Positions 44,975 through 54,806 of a DNA stretch of 64,000 bases are shown piece by piece. Position 1 is the first letter of the stretch; each line of letters starts with the position of its first letter. The position numbers and the translations under genes are program-made. Below the pieces are notes generated by a model. The model saw only the letters and a program-made list of their open reading frames with translations, made no database searches and was not told where the DNA came from. The stretch covers positions 1 through 64,000 of the forward strand of contig CAYTBN010000016.1 of assembly GCA_964436045.1 (NCBI GenBank), in the 5' to 3' direction. The DNA is from CAYTBN01 sp964436045 (GTDB taxonomy: Bacteria; Myxococcota_A; UBA796; UBA9615; CAYRNR01).

Positions 44975-47900
44975 ATGCTGCGCGTCCACCACGGCAACCG
45001 GGTCGAGCGCCTCGTCGAAGCGCTCGCGGACGTGGTCCGGGAGCCAGCTGGGGGCGTGACCACACCCGAGTGGATCGCGGTGCAGAGCCAGGGCATGGAG
45101 ACCTGGCTGGCCATGGAGCTGTCCCGCCGACTGGGGATCTGGGCCAACCCCGAGTTCCCCTTCCCGCGGGCCCTGATCGAGCGGCTGTTCCAGCGGGTCC
45201 TGGGCCCGGATCGTCCTCCGGGCGAGACGTTCTCCACCGAGAGCATGACCTGGGCCGTCGCCGCCGCCCTGCCCGGGCGCCTCGACCAGGCCGCGTTTAC
45301 CCCGTTGCGGGATTACCTGGCCGACGATCCCCGCGGCCTCAAGCGCTTCCAGCTCGCCGCCCGCATCGCCCACACCTTCGACCAGTACGCCGTCTATCGC
45401 CCGGAGATGATGTTGCGGTGGGGTCGCGAACCCGAGGAGCACTGGCAGGCGCAGCTGGTCCACGATCTGGTCGACAGGACAGGCGAGACCCACGTGGCGG
45501 CGGTCGCCAGGGACTTCCTGATCGCCCTCGACGAGGGCTCCTACGACATCGACCGCCTCCCCCGCCGGATATGCTTGTTCGGTATCGCGGCGCTACCACC
45601 GCTGTACCTCGATCTGCTGTCCGCGCTCCCCGACAGCACCGCCGTCCACCTGTTCATGTTGAGCCCGTCCCCGGCCGCGTGGTCGGCGATCCGCGGCCAG
45701 CGGGATCGGATCCGCGCGGCTGGCAACGGCGACCCGGCCGCGCTGGCCCGGGAGCTGGGGCTGGAAGGGGGGCACCCGCTGCTGGAGACCCTGGGCCGGC
45801 TCGGCCGCGAGTCCCAGATGGTCCTCGAAGCGCGGACCGAATACGACGACGGCGGCCACGATCTCTACCTGGAGCCGGCCGAGAACGTCCATCCGGCCAC
45901 CACCCTGACGCGGCTGCAGTCCGACGTCTACGCCGCGCAGCGATCCGACGCGAGCCACGAAACGCCGGCCGCCCGGGACGACGGTTCGATCGCGATCCAC
46001 GCTTGCCACGGACCGATGCGCGAGGTGGAGGTCCTGTTCGACCAGCTGCTGGCGCTGTTCGAGGTCAAGCCGACGCTACAGCCGGATGACGTGGTGGTGA
46101 TGACGCCCGACATCGAGGCCTATGCCCCCTACATCGAGGCCGTCTTCGGGGCCAGCCAACCAGGGCGATCGCCGCGGATCCCGTTCGGGATCGCCGACCG
46201 CAGCCTGCGCCAGGAGACCCCGGTGGTCGACGCGTTGCTGGCGCTCCTCGGGCTGGTGCGGGCGAGGGTCACCGCCACCGAGGTGCTGGACCTGCTGGCG
46301 ATGGACCCGGTGCGGGAGCGGTTTTCCCTGCGAGTCGACGACCTGGATGCCGCCGCTGCCTGGGTTCGCGCGGCAGGGATTCGCTGGGGGATCGACGGCG
46401 CCCACCGCCGCCGCTGGGGCCGCCCCGGGTTCGACCAGAACACCTGGCGATTCGGGCTCGACCGGCTGCTGCTCGGCCACGCGATGCCCGGGGACGACCT
46501 GTTCGGAGGCGTGCTGCCGCTGGAGCTGGTCGAGGGCCAGGATACGGCGATACTCGGCCGCGTCATCGACTTCTGCGAGTCCCTGTTCGACGTGCTCGGC
46601 GACCTGACGACCCCGCGCACGCTGGCCGCCTGGGCGGAGGCGCTGGCCGGGATCAGCGAGCGGATGTTCTCCAACCACCCCCAGCTGGAGCACCAGCACC
46701 AGCGAGTCCGCGAGGTGCTGCACGCGCTGGCGGTGTGCGCGGCGGACGCGGGCTTCGACGAACCGGTGGAACTGGAGGTGGTCGCGGACCACCTGGAGGC
46801 TCGCTTCGACGAGGCGCGTTCGACGCGGGGTTTCCTGTCCGGGGGCGTGACGTTCTGCAACCTGTTGCCGATGCGGTCGATCCCTTTCCGGGTGGTCGCC
46901 CTGCTGGGGATGGGCTACGACGAGTTCCCCCGAACCGGTCACGCCCTGGGGTTCGACCTGACGGTGCGTCAACCGCGGCTGGGTGATCGGTCCTCCCGCG
47001 CCGACGACCGCCACCTCTTCCTCGAGGCGCTGTTGGCGGCTCGAGAGCACCTGCTGATCACCCATGTCGGGCGGGGCATCCAGGACAACGCCGAGATTCC
47101 GCCGTCCGTGGTGGTCAGCGAGTTGCTGGACGCGGTCGAGGAGTCCGGGGCGCCGCAGGTCGGGGAGGCACCCGAGCCCGGCGCGGTGGCTCGTGGACTG
47201 ATCACCGCCCATCCGCTGCAACCCTTCAGCCCGCGCTACTTCCGCGGCGACGATCGCCTGTTCAGCCACTCGGAGGGCCACTGCGCGGGGGCCCGTGCGT
47301 TGCGGAGCGAACGGGCAGACGGTGAGCCAGCGTTCCTGTCCAGTCCCTTGCCCGATCTGGACGACGGCGAACTGGCCCTGTCGCTGGACGATCTGGTGGC
47401 CTTCTTCCGCCAGCCGGCGGTCCACCTGATGCGGCGCCGGATCGGCGTACAGGCCGCGGCCGACGTCCCACCGCCCGAGGACCACGAGCCCCTGGAACTG
47501 GACAGCCTGGACGCCTACCACGTGCGGACCGCGCTGCTGGACCGCACCCTGGCCAAGGTGGACGCCGAGGAGGCGTTCGACCGCGCCCGCGCCGAAGGGC
47601 TTCTGCCCCTCGGTACACCGGGGCGCAGCCAGTTCGACCAGGCCCTGGGCGAGGTGGAGAGCTTCGTCGACGAGATCGAGGGACTACGCCGGGGCGCGCC
47701 GCTGGACCCCGTCGATGTCGACATACGCTGCGGGGACGCGCGGATCACCGGCCACCTGGGCGACCTGTGGCCCGCGGGACGGCTGGCGTACACCACCGGG
47801 CGGATCGCAGCCAAACATCGCCTCGCCCTGTGGATCCGCCACCTGGCGCTGAACGCCAACGCGGCGCCACTCGCCCCCCGCAACAGTGTCCTGCTGGGGC

Positions 47901-48274
47901 GGGACCAGGGCCGCGGCGTGGACCGGATCGACCTGCGCCCGGTGGCGGACGCGACCGCTCTGCTCGCCGACCTCGTGGCGCTCTACCGCATCGGTCTCCG
48001 TCGGCCGCTGGCATTTTTCCCGCGGGCAGCTTGCGCCTACGTCATGGAGCTGCGCGCCCGGGACGGTCAGCCCGACGCCGGGACGCGGGCCATGAACGCG
48101 GCCTACGGCCAGTGGCGGGCCACCAAGAGGGGATCTCCCGGCGAGAGCGGTGTGCCCGCCGTGGCGCGGCTGTTCGCCGATGCGGATCCCCTGGCCGCGG
48201 ACCCCGACGGCGAGCTGGGCTTCCGCACGCTGGCGCGGCGGGTCTTCGAACCGCTGCTGGATGCCAGCGAATGA
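44975..48274 (+). CDS. recC: Exodeoxyribonuclease V subunit gamma
   Basis: A 1,099-aa RecC, the subunit that recognises Chi and splits the DNA strands in RecBCD. It has the usual N-terminus (VQSQGMETWLAMELSRRLGIWAN), FGIAALPPLYLDLL, IAIHACHGPMREVEVLFDQL, VVVMTPDIEAYAPYIEAVFG and VTFCNLLPMRSIPFRVVALLG. Length is close to the E. coli protein (about 1,120). The stop overlaps the recB start (ATGA). It starts four bases after the HEETH lipoprotein, so it may be transcribed from that operon's promoter. Confidence 0.95.
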   Translation: MLRVHHGNRVERLVEALADVVREPAGGVTTPEWIAVQSQGMETWLAMELSRRLGIWANPEFPFPRALIERLFQRVLGPDRPPGETFSTESMTWAVAAALPGRLDQAAFTPLRDYLADDPRGLKRFQLAARIAHTFDQYAVYRPEMMLRWGREPEEHWQAQLVHDLVDRTGETHVAAVARDFLIALDEGSYDIDRLPRRICLFGIAALPPLYLDLLSALPDSTAVHLFMLSPSPAAWSAIRGQRDRIRAAGNGDPAALARELGLEGGHPLLETLGRLGRESQMVLEARTEYDDGGHDLYLEPAENVHPATTLTRLQSDVYAAQRSDASHETPAARDDGSIAIHACHGPMREVEVLFDQLLALFEVKPTLQPDDVVVMTPDIEAYAPYIEAVFGASQPGRSPRIPFGIADRSLRQETPVVDALLALLGLVRARVTATEVLDLLAMDPVRERFSLRVDDLDAAAAWVRAAGIRWGIDGAHRRRWGRPGFDQNTWRFGLDRLLLGHAMPGDDLFGGVLPLELVEGQDTAILGRVIDFCESLFDVLGDLTTPRTLAAWAEALAGISERMFSNHPQLEHQHQRVREVLHALAVCAADAGFDEPVELEVVADHLEARFDEARSTRGFLSGGVTFCNLLPMRSIPFRVVALLGMGYDEFPRTGHALGFDLTVRQPRLGDRSSRADDRHLFLEALLAAREHLLITHVGRGIQDNAEIPPSVVVSELLDAVEESGAPQVGEAPEPGAVARGLITAHPLQPFSPRYFRGDDRLFSHSEGHCAGARALRSERADGEPAFLSSPLPDLDDGELALSLDDLVAFFRQPAVHLMRRRIGVQAAADVPPPEDHEPLELDSLDAYHVRTALLDRTLAKVDAEEAFDRARAEGLLPLGTPGRSQFDQALGEVESFVDEIEGLRRGAPLDPVDVDIRCGDARITGHLGDLWPAGRLAYTTGRIAAKHRLALWIRHLALNANAAPLAPRNSVLLGRDQGRGVDRIDLRPVADATALLADLVALYRIGLRRPLAFFPRAACAYVMELRARDGQPDAGTRAMNAAYGQWRATKRGSPGESGVPAVARLFADADPLAADPDGELGFRTLARRVFEPLLDASE

Positions 48275-51200
48275 GCGCCGCCCGCCCACTCGATCCGATG
48301 ACGGTCCCCCTCGAGGGGCTGAGCCTGATCGAAGCCAGCGCGGGAACCGGCAAGACCTACACCATCGCCAACCTCTACCTGCGGCTGGCGGTGGAACGCG
48401 GATTGACGGTCGACGAGATCCTGGTGGTGACCTTCACCGAGGCCGCCACCGCCGAGCTGCAGGATCGGGTGCGGCGGCGCCTACGGACCGCCCTCGACGC
48501 GGCGACCGGTCGCGGCGAAGACGCCGAGGTGGCGGTGCTGGTGACGCGGGTCGGCCAGGACGCGGTCCAGCGACGCCTGCAGACCGCGCTGGCGGACTTC
48601 GACGAGGCGGCGATCTCGAGCATCCACGGGTTCTGCCGCCGTATGCTGCAGGAAAATGCCTTCGAGAGCGGCGTGCCCTTCGACGTGGAGCTGGAGGCGG
48701 ATCAGGGGCCGCTGCACGAGGAGCTGCTGGCCGACTTCTGGGCCCGGGAGGTGGCCTCCGCCGATCCCCTGTGGGTGGCCGACCTGCAGGCGAGGGGCGT
48801 GACCGCCGCGGGCCTGGCTCGCCTGCTCGCCGGGGCCATCGCCCGCCCCGACACCGAGGTGGTGCCGGATTCGGTGGTGGCGCTGGGCGGTCCGGGGATC
48901 TTCCGCGTCGCATTCGCCGGGGCCCGGGCCGCCTGGCGGTCGCACCGCGACAGCGTGGCGGAAGAACTCCGGGACTCTCCCGCGCTCAAGCGCACGAGCT
49001 ACCGGACGACGACGGTCGAGGCGCTGATCGAAGATCTCGACCGCTGGTTCGCCGCCGCGGCGCCCAGGGACCCCACGCTGCCCAAGAACCTGGACCGCCT
49101 GACCCCCCAGGCCCTGGCAAAGGGGACCAAGGCGGGCCAGGAGCCACCGTCCAGCCCATTCTTCGACGCCGTCCCCGCCCTGCTGGAAACCCGCGCGGCG
49201 TTCGACAGCCAGCTGCTCTGGCTGCGGCGGCGGCTGGTTGATTACGCCCGAAGGGAGCATGGGCCCCGCAAGGTGGAGCGCAACTGCATGTCGTTCGACG
49301 ACCTGTTGCACCGCCTGGACGGAGCCCTGGCCGGCGAGGGAGGGCCCAGGCTGGCGAGGACGATCCGGCGGCGCTTCCGGGCCGCCCTGATCGACGAGTT
49401 CCAGGACACGGATCCCGTGCAGTACCGGATCTTCCACGCGATCTACGGTGGGCGGCGGGAGCCCCTGTTCCTGATCGGCGATCCCAAACAGTCGATCTAC
49501 GCCTTCCGCGGCGCCGACATCTTCGCCTACCTACGGGCGGTCGCCGACGCGGGCGAGCGGGGCTACACCCTCGGGATCAACTGGCGATCCGATCCCTCGC
49601 TGATCCACGCGGTCAACACCCTGTTCGGCCGTGGCGAGGCGCCCTTCGTGTTCGACCGCATCGGATTCTCGCCGGTGGCAGCGCGGCCCGGCGCGCAGGA
49701 CCGGCTCCAGATCGACGGCCGCCCGGCTGCCCCCCTGCAGATACGGTTCGTGCCACGGGATGGCTCCCCGGGACGCCCCGGAAAACAGCGGACCATCACA
49801 GGCGAGTACTCGGAAGACGAGCTGCACGAGCACGTGGCCGCCGACATCGCGCGCCTGCTATCGAGGGGCGCCACCCTCCAGCCGAGCGGAGAGGACCAGG
49901 CCCGTCGTCTGCGGGCGGGCGACGTGGCCGTGCTGGTCCGTACCAACGACCAGGCGACGCAGATGCAGCGCGCCCTGCGCCGCCTGCGGATTCCGTCGGT
50001 GCTGCGCAGCGCGGAGTCGGTGCTGAAGTCTGCCGAGGCCAGCGAGCTACTGGCAGTACTCCAGGCGGTGCAGGAGCCTGGTGATGCGGGTCGCGTGCGA
50101 GGGGCGTTGGCCACCTCGCTGATCGGGCTATCCGGCGATCGGATCGCATCGCTGCTGGACGATGACCGGGGGTGGGAGTCCTGGGCCGGCAGGGTCCGCG
50201 ACTGGCGCGAGGTCTGGGCCGAAGGCGGCTTCATCCCGCTGTTCCGCCGGTTGCTCGATTCCCGGACGGCGGCGGGCGCGCCTCCGGCCCACGCCCGGCT
50301 GCTGGGCCTGGCCGATGGCGAGCGGCGGATGACCAACCTGCTGCACCTCGCCGAGCTGATCCACAGGGCGGAGGTACGGGGCCGACTGGGCTGTGGTGGC
50401 GTGGTGCGCTGGCTCAACCGCGAGATGGTCGATCCGCGCCAGGAGGCCGACGCCAGTGAGTTGCGACTGGAGAGCGACGAGCTGGCGGTGCAGCTGGTCA
50501 CGATCCACAAGAGCAAGGGGCTGCAGTACCCGGTGGTGTACTGCCCCTTCCTGTGGAAGAGGCACGGGGGGGCCCAAAAAGCCCCCATCACCTTCCACGA
50601 TCCGGGACGGGGTGACAGGGCGGTCCTCGACCTGGGGTCAGATGAGCTGGCGGCACACCTCTCCCTCGCCGAACGGGAATCCCTGGCCGAGGACCAGCGC
50701 CTGTTGTACGTGGCCCTGACCAGGGCCGAGCACCTGTGTGTGACCGTCTGGGGCGCCTTCACCAACGCCGGCTCATCTCCGCTGGGCTACCTGCTCCACC
50801 GACCACCCGGGGTGCTCGATCCCGGCGCCATGAAGGCCCGCTTCCGTTCCCTGACCGACGATCAGCTGCGCGGCGAGCTCCAGGAGAGCGTGGACGCCGC
50901 AGGGGGCGCCATCACCGTCGAGGATCTGTCCTCGCAGCCCGGCGTGGCGGTCGAACCGGAGGACGCCGAGTGCTCCCGCCTGCGCCCCCGGGCCGCCCAT
51001 CGAAGGCTGCGCCTGCCCTGGTGGCCGTCGTCGTTCTCGCGGCTCGCCGCGTCCGGGGAACTGCTGACGCCCGAGGAGGCCGAGGGGCTCAACCGCGACC
51101 GTGAGGACGATCCATCGGATCACCAGCGTGATTCCGGGGGATCCGGCGAGATGGTCCCCCTGCGCGACTTCCCCCGTGGCGCGCGCCCGGGCTCGTGCAT

Positions 51201-51912
51201 CCACGAGATCTACGAGGACCTCGATTTCCAGGCTCCGGAGGAGCTGGCCGAACTGGTGAAGGTCAAGCTGCGCCGGTATGGGCTGTCCGTCGATCGCTGG
51301 GGCGACGTCCTCGCGGCATCGATCCGCGACAGCCTGCTCACCCCGCTGGACGAGGTGACCGGCGGGCTGACCCTGGCGAGCGTCTCGATGGAGCGGCGGA
51401 TCAACGAGCTGGAGTTCATCTTCCCGGTGGCCCTGGACGGCGGGCACAGGCTGACCGCCGACGGGCTGGCCAAGGTCCTCGCCAGCCACGATGGCCCCGC
51501 CGCGCGTTATGCACGACGCGCGAGCCAGCTCGGTTTCGGCGCCCTGCGCGGCTATCTGCGTGGCTTCATCGACCTGACCTTCGAACACCAGGGGCGCTGG
51601 TACGTCGCCGACTACAAGTCCAACTGGCTGGGCGAGGATCGGGACGCCTACGGCGCCGACGGGTTGTGGACCGCGATGACGGGCCACCACTACGTCCTGC
51701 AGTACCTGCTGTACCTGGTGGCATTGCACCGCTTCTTGCGGATCCGGCTGGAGGATTACGACCCGGCGCAGCACCTGGGTGGCGCCTACTATCTGTTCCT
51801 GCGGGGCATGGACCCGGCCACGGGACCGGCCCGAGGCGTGTTCGTCGACCGCCCACCCGCGAGCCTGATCGTCGCGCTCTCCGCCCTCCTCGATGGCGAG
51901 GTGGCGCCGTGA
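48271..51912 (+). CDS. recB: Exodeoxyribonuclease V subunit beta
   Basis: A 1,213-aa RecB. The SF1 helicase has the Walker A motif EASAGTGKT (Lys28), DEFQDTDPVQYRIF (motif II), GDPKQSIYAFRGAD (III) and VTIHKSKGLQYPVVY (V), and YVALTRAEH (VI). The C-terminal nuclease domain keeps GFIDLTF (Asp1101) and VADYKSN (Asp1114, Lys1116), with the same 13-residue spacing as the catalytic residues of E. coli RecB. Start and stop overlap recC and recD, typical of a coupled recCBD operon. Confidence 0.95.
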   Translation: MSAARPLDPMTVPLEGLSLIEASAGTGKTYTIANLYLRLAVERGLTVDEILVVTFTEAATAELQDRVRRRLRTALDAATGRGEDAEVAVLVTRVGQDAVQRRLQTALADFDEAAISSIHGFCRRMLQENAFESGVPFDVELEADQGPLHEELLADFWAREVASADPLWVADLQARGVTAAGLARLLAGAIARPDTEVVPDSVVALGGPGIFRVAFAGARAAWRSHRDSVAEELRDSPALKRTSYRTTTVEALIEDLDRWFAAAAPRDPTLPKNLDRLTPQALAKGTKAGQEPPSSPFFDAVPALLETRAAFDSQLLWLRRRLVDYARREHGPRKVERNCMSFDDLLHRLDGALAGEGGPRLARTIRRRFRAALIDEFQDTDPVQYRIFHAIYGGRREPLFLIGDPKQSIYAFRGADIFAYLRAVADAGERGYTLGINWRSDPSLIHAVNTLFGRGEAPFVFDRIGFSPVAARPGAQDRLQIDGRPAAPLQIRFVPRDGSPGRPGKQRTITGEYSEDELHEHVAADIARLLSRGATLQPSGEDQARRLRAGDVAVLVRTNDQATQMQRALRRLRIPSVLRSAESVLKSAEASELLAVLQAVQEPGDAGRVRGALATSLIGLSGDRIASLLDDDRGWESWAGRVRDWREVWAEGGFIPLFRRLLDSRTAAGAPPAHARLLGLADGERRMTNLLHLAELIHRAEVRGRLGCGGVVRWLNREMVDPRQEADASELRLESDELAVQLVTIHKSKGLQYPVVYCPFLWKRHGGAQKAPITFHDPGRGDRAVLDLGSDELAAHLSLAERESLAEDQRLLYVALTRAEHLCVTVWGAFTNAGSSPLGYLLHRPPGVLDPGAMKARFRSLTDDQLRGELQESVDAAGGAITVEDLSSQPGVAVEPEDAECSRLRPRAAHRRLRLPWWPSSFSRLAASGELLTPEEAEGLNRDREDDPSDHQRDSGGSGEMVPLRDFPRGARPGSCIHEIYEDLDFQAPEELAELVKVKLRRYGLSVDRWGDVLAASIRDSLLTPLDEVTGGLTLASVSMERRINELEFIFPVALDGGHRLTADGLAKVLASHDGPAARYARRASQLGFGALRGYLRGFIDLTFEHQGRWYVADYKSNWLGEDRDAYGADGLWTAMTGHHYVLQYLLYLVALHRFLRIRLEDYDPAQHLGGAYYLFLRGMDPATGPARGVFVDRPPASLIVALSALLDGEVAP

Positions 51913-53762
51913 GGGCGAGCCTGGAAGAGCTACTGGGCTGCGGGGCGTTGACCCCCTTCGAAGCCCACTTCGGCCGCGCGGTCGCCAGGCTGGCGCGTGG
52001 CGAAGACCCGAGGGTCGTGCTGGCCGCGGCGGCAGCCTGCCACGCGTCCATGGCCGGCCATGTCTGCGTCGCGCTACCGGAGCTGGCGGGTACTCCCATC
52101 GGAGCGGCCGAGGACCCCGGCGAGGACCCACCTCGCTGGCCGGCGCTGGAGGCCTGGCGCGAGGCGCTGTGGGCCAGTGGCGCCGTGGGTGACGGGACCC
52201 GGCCAACACCCCTGGTGCTCGACGCGGCCGGCAGGCTCTACCTCGCCCGTTACTGGCGCTACGAAGACGATCTCGCCCGGCGGCTCCACGCCCGCGCTCG
52301 CACACGCGCGCCCGCTGTGGACGAATCCCTGCTGACCGCCGGGCTGGAGCGCCTGTTCGGTCCGCCGCCGCGCGGCGAGACCACCGATCACCAGCGACTG
52401 GCGGCGGCGACCGCCGTGCTTCGGCGGCTGGCGGTGATCTCCGGCGGTCCCGGGACCGGCAAGACCACCACCGTCGTGCGGATCCTGACCCTGCTGGAAG
52501 AACAAGCGCGGGCCGCAGGTCAGCCGCCACCCAGGGTGCGGCTGGCCGCACCCACGGGCAAGGCTGCGGCCCGCCTGTCCGAGTCGGTCCGCGACGCCCT
52601 GACCCACACCGGGGCGACGTTCGACGAGGCCGGCCTGCCCCGGGAGGCGTCCACCATCCATCGTCTGCTGCGCACCCGCTGGGACGCGCCCAACCGCTTC
52701 GTCCACGACCGGGAGAACCCGTTGCCGGCGGATGTGGTGGTGATCGACGAGACCTCGATGGTCGACCTGGCCCTGCTCTCCAAGCTGGTCGCGGCGGTCC
52801 CCGACCGGGCGCGGCTGATCCTCCTGGGCGACCGGGACCAGCTGGCTTCGGTGGAGGCCGGTGCGGTCCTCGGTGACATCTGCAACACCGGAAGACCCGT
52901 ATATCGCTCGGCTGGGTTCGCCGCGGATCTCGCCCGGGTCACCGGTCAGGAAGTCCCGGGCCACCAGACCGCGGAAGTGCCTTCCGCTGGCCTCGGCGAC
53001 TGCGTCGTCCAGCTCACCCGCAGCTACCGCTTCGGCCCCGACAGCGGCATCGGCCGGCTGGCAGCGGCCGTCAACGGGGGCCACACCGACGAGGCGCTGG
53101 GCTTGCTGCGCGATCCCGAGGTGACGGACGTGTCCCTCCAGGTGGCGGCCGACGAGGCGGCCATCGACCGGATCGTGGCGCCACACCTCGGGCGGGGGTA
53201 CGGCCCCTATCTGGCAGCGCCGGACCCCGCAGCCCGGCTGGCCGCGCTGGGTCGCTACCGGGTGTTGTGCGCCCATCGGCGCGGACCCGGGGGAGTCGAG
53301 TCCCTCAACGCGCTGGCCGAGGCCGGATTCGAGCGGGCCGGCGCCCTGCGGCCAGGATCAGAGTGGTACCCGGGCCGCCCCGTGCTGGTGAGCGCCAACG
53401 ACTACCCCTTGGGGCTGTTCAACGGCGACGTGGGCGTGATCGTGGCCACACCCACGGGGGGCACAGAGGCGGTCTTCGCCGACGCCGACGGCGGCACCCG
53501 CGCGCTGGCGCCCTCCCGCCTCCCCCGCCACGAGACCGTATTCGCCACCACGGTCCACCGGAGCCAGGGTTCGGAGGTCGATGAGGTGCTGGTGGTCCTC
53601 CCCCTCAGGCCCTCCCCGGTCGCCACCCGCGAGTTGCTGTACACCGCCATCACCCGCGCCCGGAAAGCCGTCACGATCTGCGCCTCGACGGCCTCCGTCG
53701 AGGGCGCCGTCGGCCGCCGCTTCCCGCGGGCGTCGGGCCTGCGAGACCGCCTCTGGGGCTGA
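51909..53762 (+). CDS. recD: Exodeoxyribonuclease V subunit alpha
   Basis: A 617-aa RecD, the 5'-3' motor of RecBCD. The Walker A motif is GGPGTGKTTT (Lys185), followed by APTGKAAARLSESV, VVIDETSMVDLALLSKLV, LLGDRDQLASVEAG, and the C-terminal TTVHRSQGSEVDEVLVVLP and LYTAITRARK motifs. The GTG start overlaps the recB stop (GTGA). The early non-catalytic domain is longer in Ala than usual but otherwise normal. Confidence 0.95.
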   Translation: MRASLEELLGCGALTPFEAHFGRAVARLARGEDPRVVLAAAAACHASMAGHVCVALPELAGTPIGAAEDPGEDPPRWPALEAWREALWASGAVGDGTRPTPLVLDAAGRLYLARYWRYEDDLARRLHARARTRAPAVDESLLTAGLERLFGPPPRGETTDHQRLAAATAVLRRLAVISGGPGTGKTTTVVRILTLLEEQARAAGQPPPRVRLAAPTGKAAARLSESVRDALTHTGATFDEAGLPREASTIHRLLRTRWDAPNRFVHDRENPLPADVVVIDETSMVDLALLSKLVAAVPDRARLILLGDRDQLASVEAGAVLGDICNTGRPVYRSAGFAADLARVTGQEVPGHQTAEVPSAGLGDCVVQLTRSYRFGPDSGIGRLAAAVNGGHTDEALGLLRDPEVTDVSLQVAADEAAIDRIVAPHLGRGYGPYLAAPDPAARLAALGRYRVLCAHRRGPGGVESLNALAEAGFERAGALRPGSEWYPGRPVLVSANDYPLGLFNGDVGVIVATPTGGTEAVFADADGGTRALAPSRLPRHETVFATTVHRSQGSEVDEVLVVLPLRPSPVATRELLYTAITRARKAVTICASTASVEGAVGRRFPRASGLRDRLWG

Positions 53763-53839
53763 ACGCGCCGGTCCAGGACCGATAGTCCGGTACACTACCC
53801 TCGAGTCCACTGCGCGACGCCCGCGAGAGAGGTCCTCCG

Positions 53840-54793
53840 ATGTCCAACGACGACGGCGATCCAGCGGTTCACCCGGGCGCGGCCGAGATCTGCGACGGAC
53901 AGGACGGCGACGGGGACGACGCGGGCGCGTACGGCGGTACCGACTGCGACGACCTGGACCCGGCGGTCTGGGGCAACAACGGCTGCCCGCCCCCGGTCAC
54001 CTGCACCCACCCCTCCCCCGCCACCCTCGAGGCCGCGGATCCCTTTGGCGCCGTCGACCTGCAGTTCGACGGCGACTGCAACGCCTACGTCTCCAGCATC
54101 ATCAGCGGCGCCGACTACGTGTACGTGATCGACGAGCCCGGCAACGTGACCGTCATCAACGGCTACTCGGATTACAACACCCCCGCCATCGCGCTGGATC
54201 CCATCACGGGGCTAGTGGCGGCGTCGTACAACAACAACAGCTCCCAGGCCGTCGGATACCAGAACCCGACCACGATCGATCCGCTGGTCTGGGGGACCTA
54301 CACCAGCGGCTCGCTGTGGGACGACGGGTTCATGAACCAGTGCACCAGCTCGATCGTGATGGATGGCGGGGGCTGTATCTGGACGCCCAACTTCGCCGGC
54401 GACGCCACCCTGGTCTGCGTGGACACCGCGGGCAACGCGACCACATTGACCACGTTGCCCGCCCGCATCGAGGGTGTGGACCTGGACGTCGAGGAGCAGC
54501 TATTCGCCTCGGCCGCGGACGTGATCTACCAGGTGGACAAGATCTCGGGGACGGCGGTCGCGATCCACACTGCGTCCGCCGATATCCTGGACTTCGTCAT
54601 CGACCAGAACGACGACATCTACGTGGAGACCACCGACGGCGTGATCAGCCACGTGGCCCCGGACGGCACGGTCACGACCTTCGCCACCGTGGAGGGCCAG
54701 GGCAAGCTCGCCATCTCCCCCGACCGCTATCTGGTGCGCATGGTGCCCCACGCGGTCAGCTACGACACCACCTACGAGGAGTGGGCGATCTAG
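53840..54793 (+). CDS. MopE-type/beta-propeller fragment without signal peptide
   Basis: A 317-aa protein. The first 45 residues, DPAVHPGAAEICDGQDGDGDD then DCDDLDPAVW, are parts of the MopE-like metal-binding repeat (DCDDxDPxxxPGAxExCDG) normally found on secreted proteins. The rest looks like a propeller (YVIDEPGNVTVINGY, CVDTAGNATTL, IYQVDKISGTAVAIH, DDIYVETTDGVISHV). No signal peptide or lipobox is present and the first repeat starts in its middle, so the 5' part is probably lost. ATG 53840 has GAGG just upstream. It may be a decayed or relocated exoprotein. Confidence 0.65.
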   Translation: MSNDDGDPAVHPGAAEICDGQDGDGDDAGAYGGTDCDDLDPAVWGNNGCPPPVTCTHPSPATLEAADPFGAVDLQFDGDCNAYVSSIISGADYVYVIDEPGNVTVINGYSDYNTPAIALDPITGLVAASYNNNSSQAVGYQNPTTIDPLVWGTYTSGSLWDDGFMNQCTSSIVMDGGGCIWTPNFAGDATLVCVDTAGNATTLTTLPARIEGVDLDVEEQLFASAADVIYQVDKISGTAVAIHTASADILDFVIDQNDDIYVETTDGVISHVAPDGTVTTFATVEGQGKLAISPDRYLVRMVPHAVSYDTTYEEWAI

Positions 54794-54806
54794 ATCCGCG
54801 GACGGT

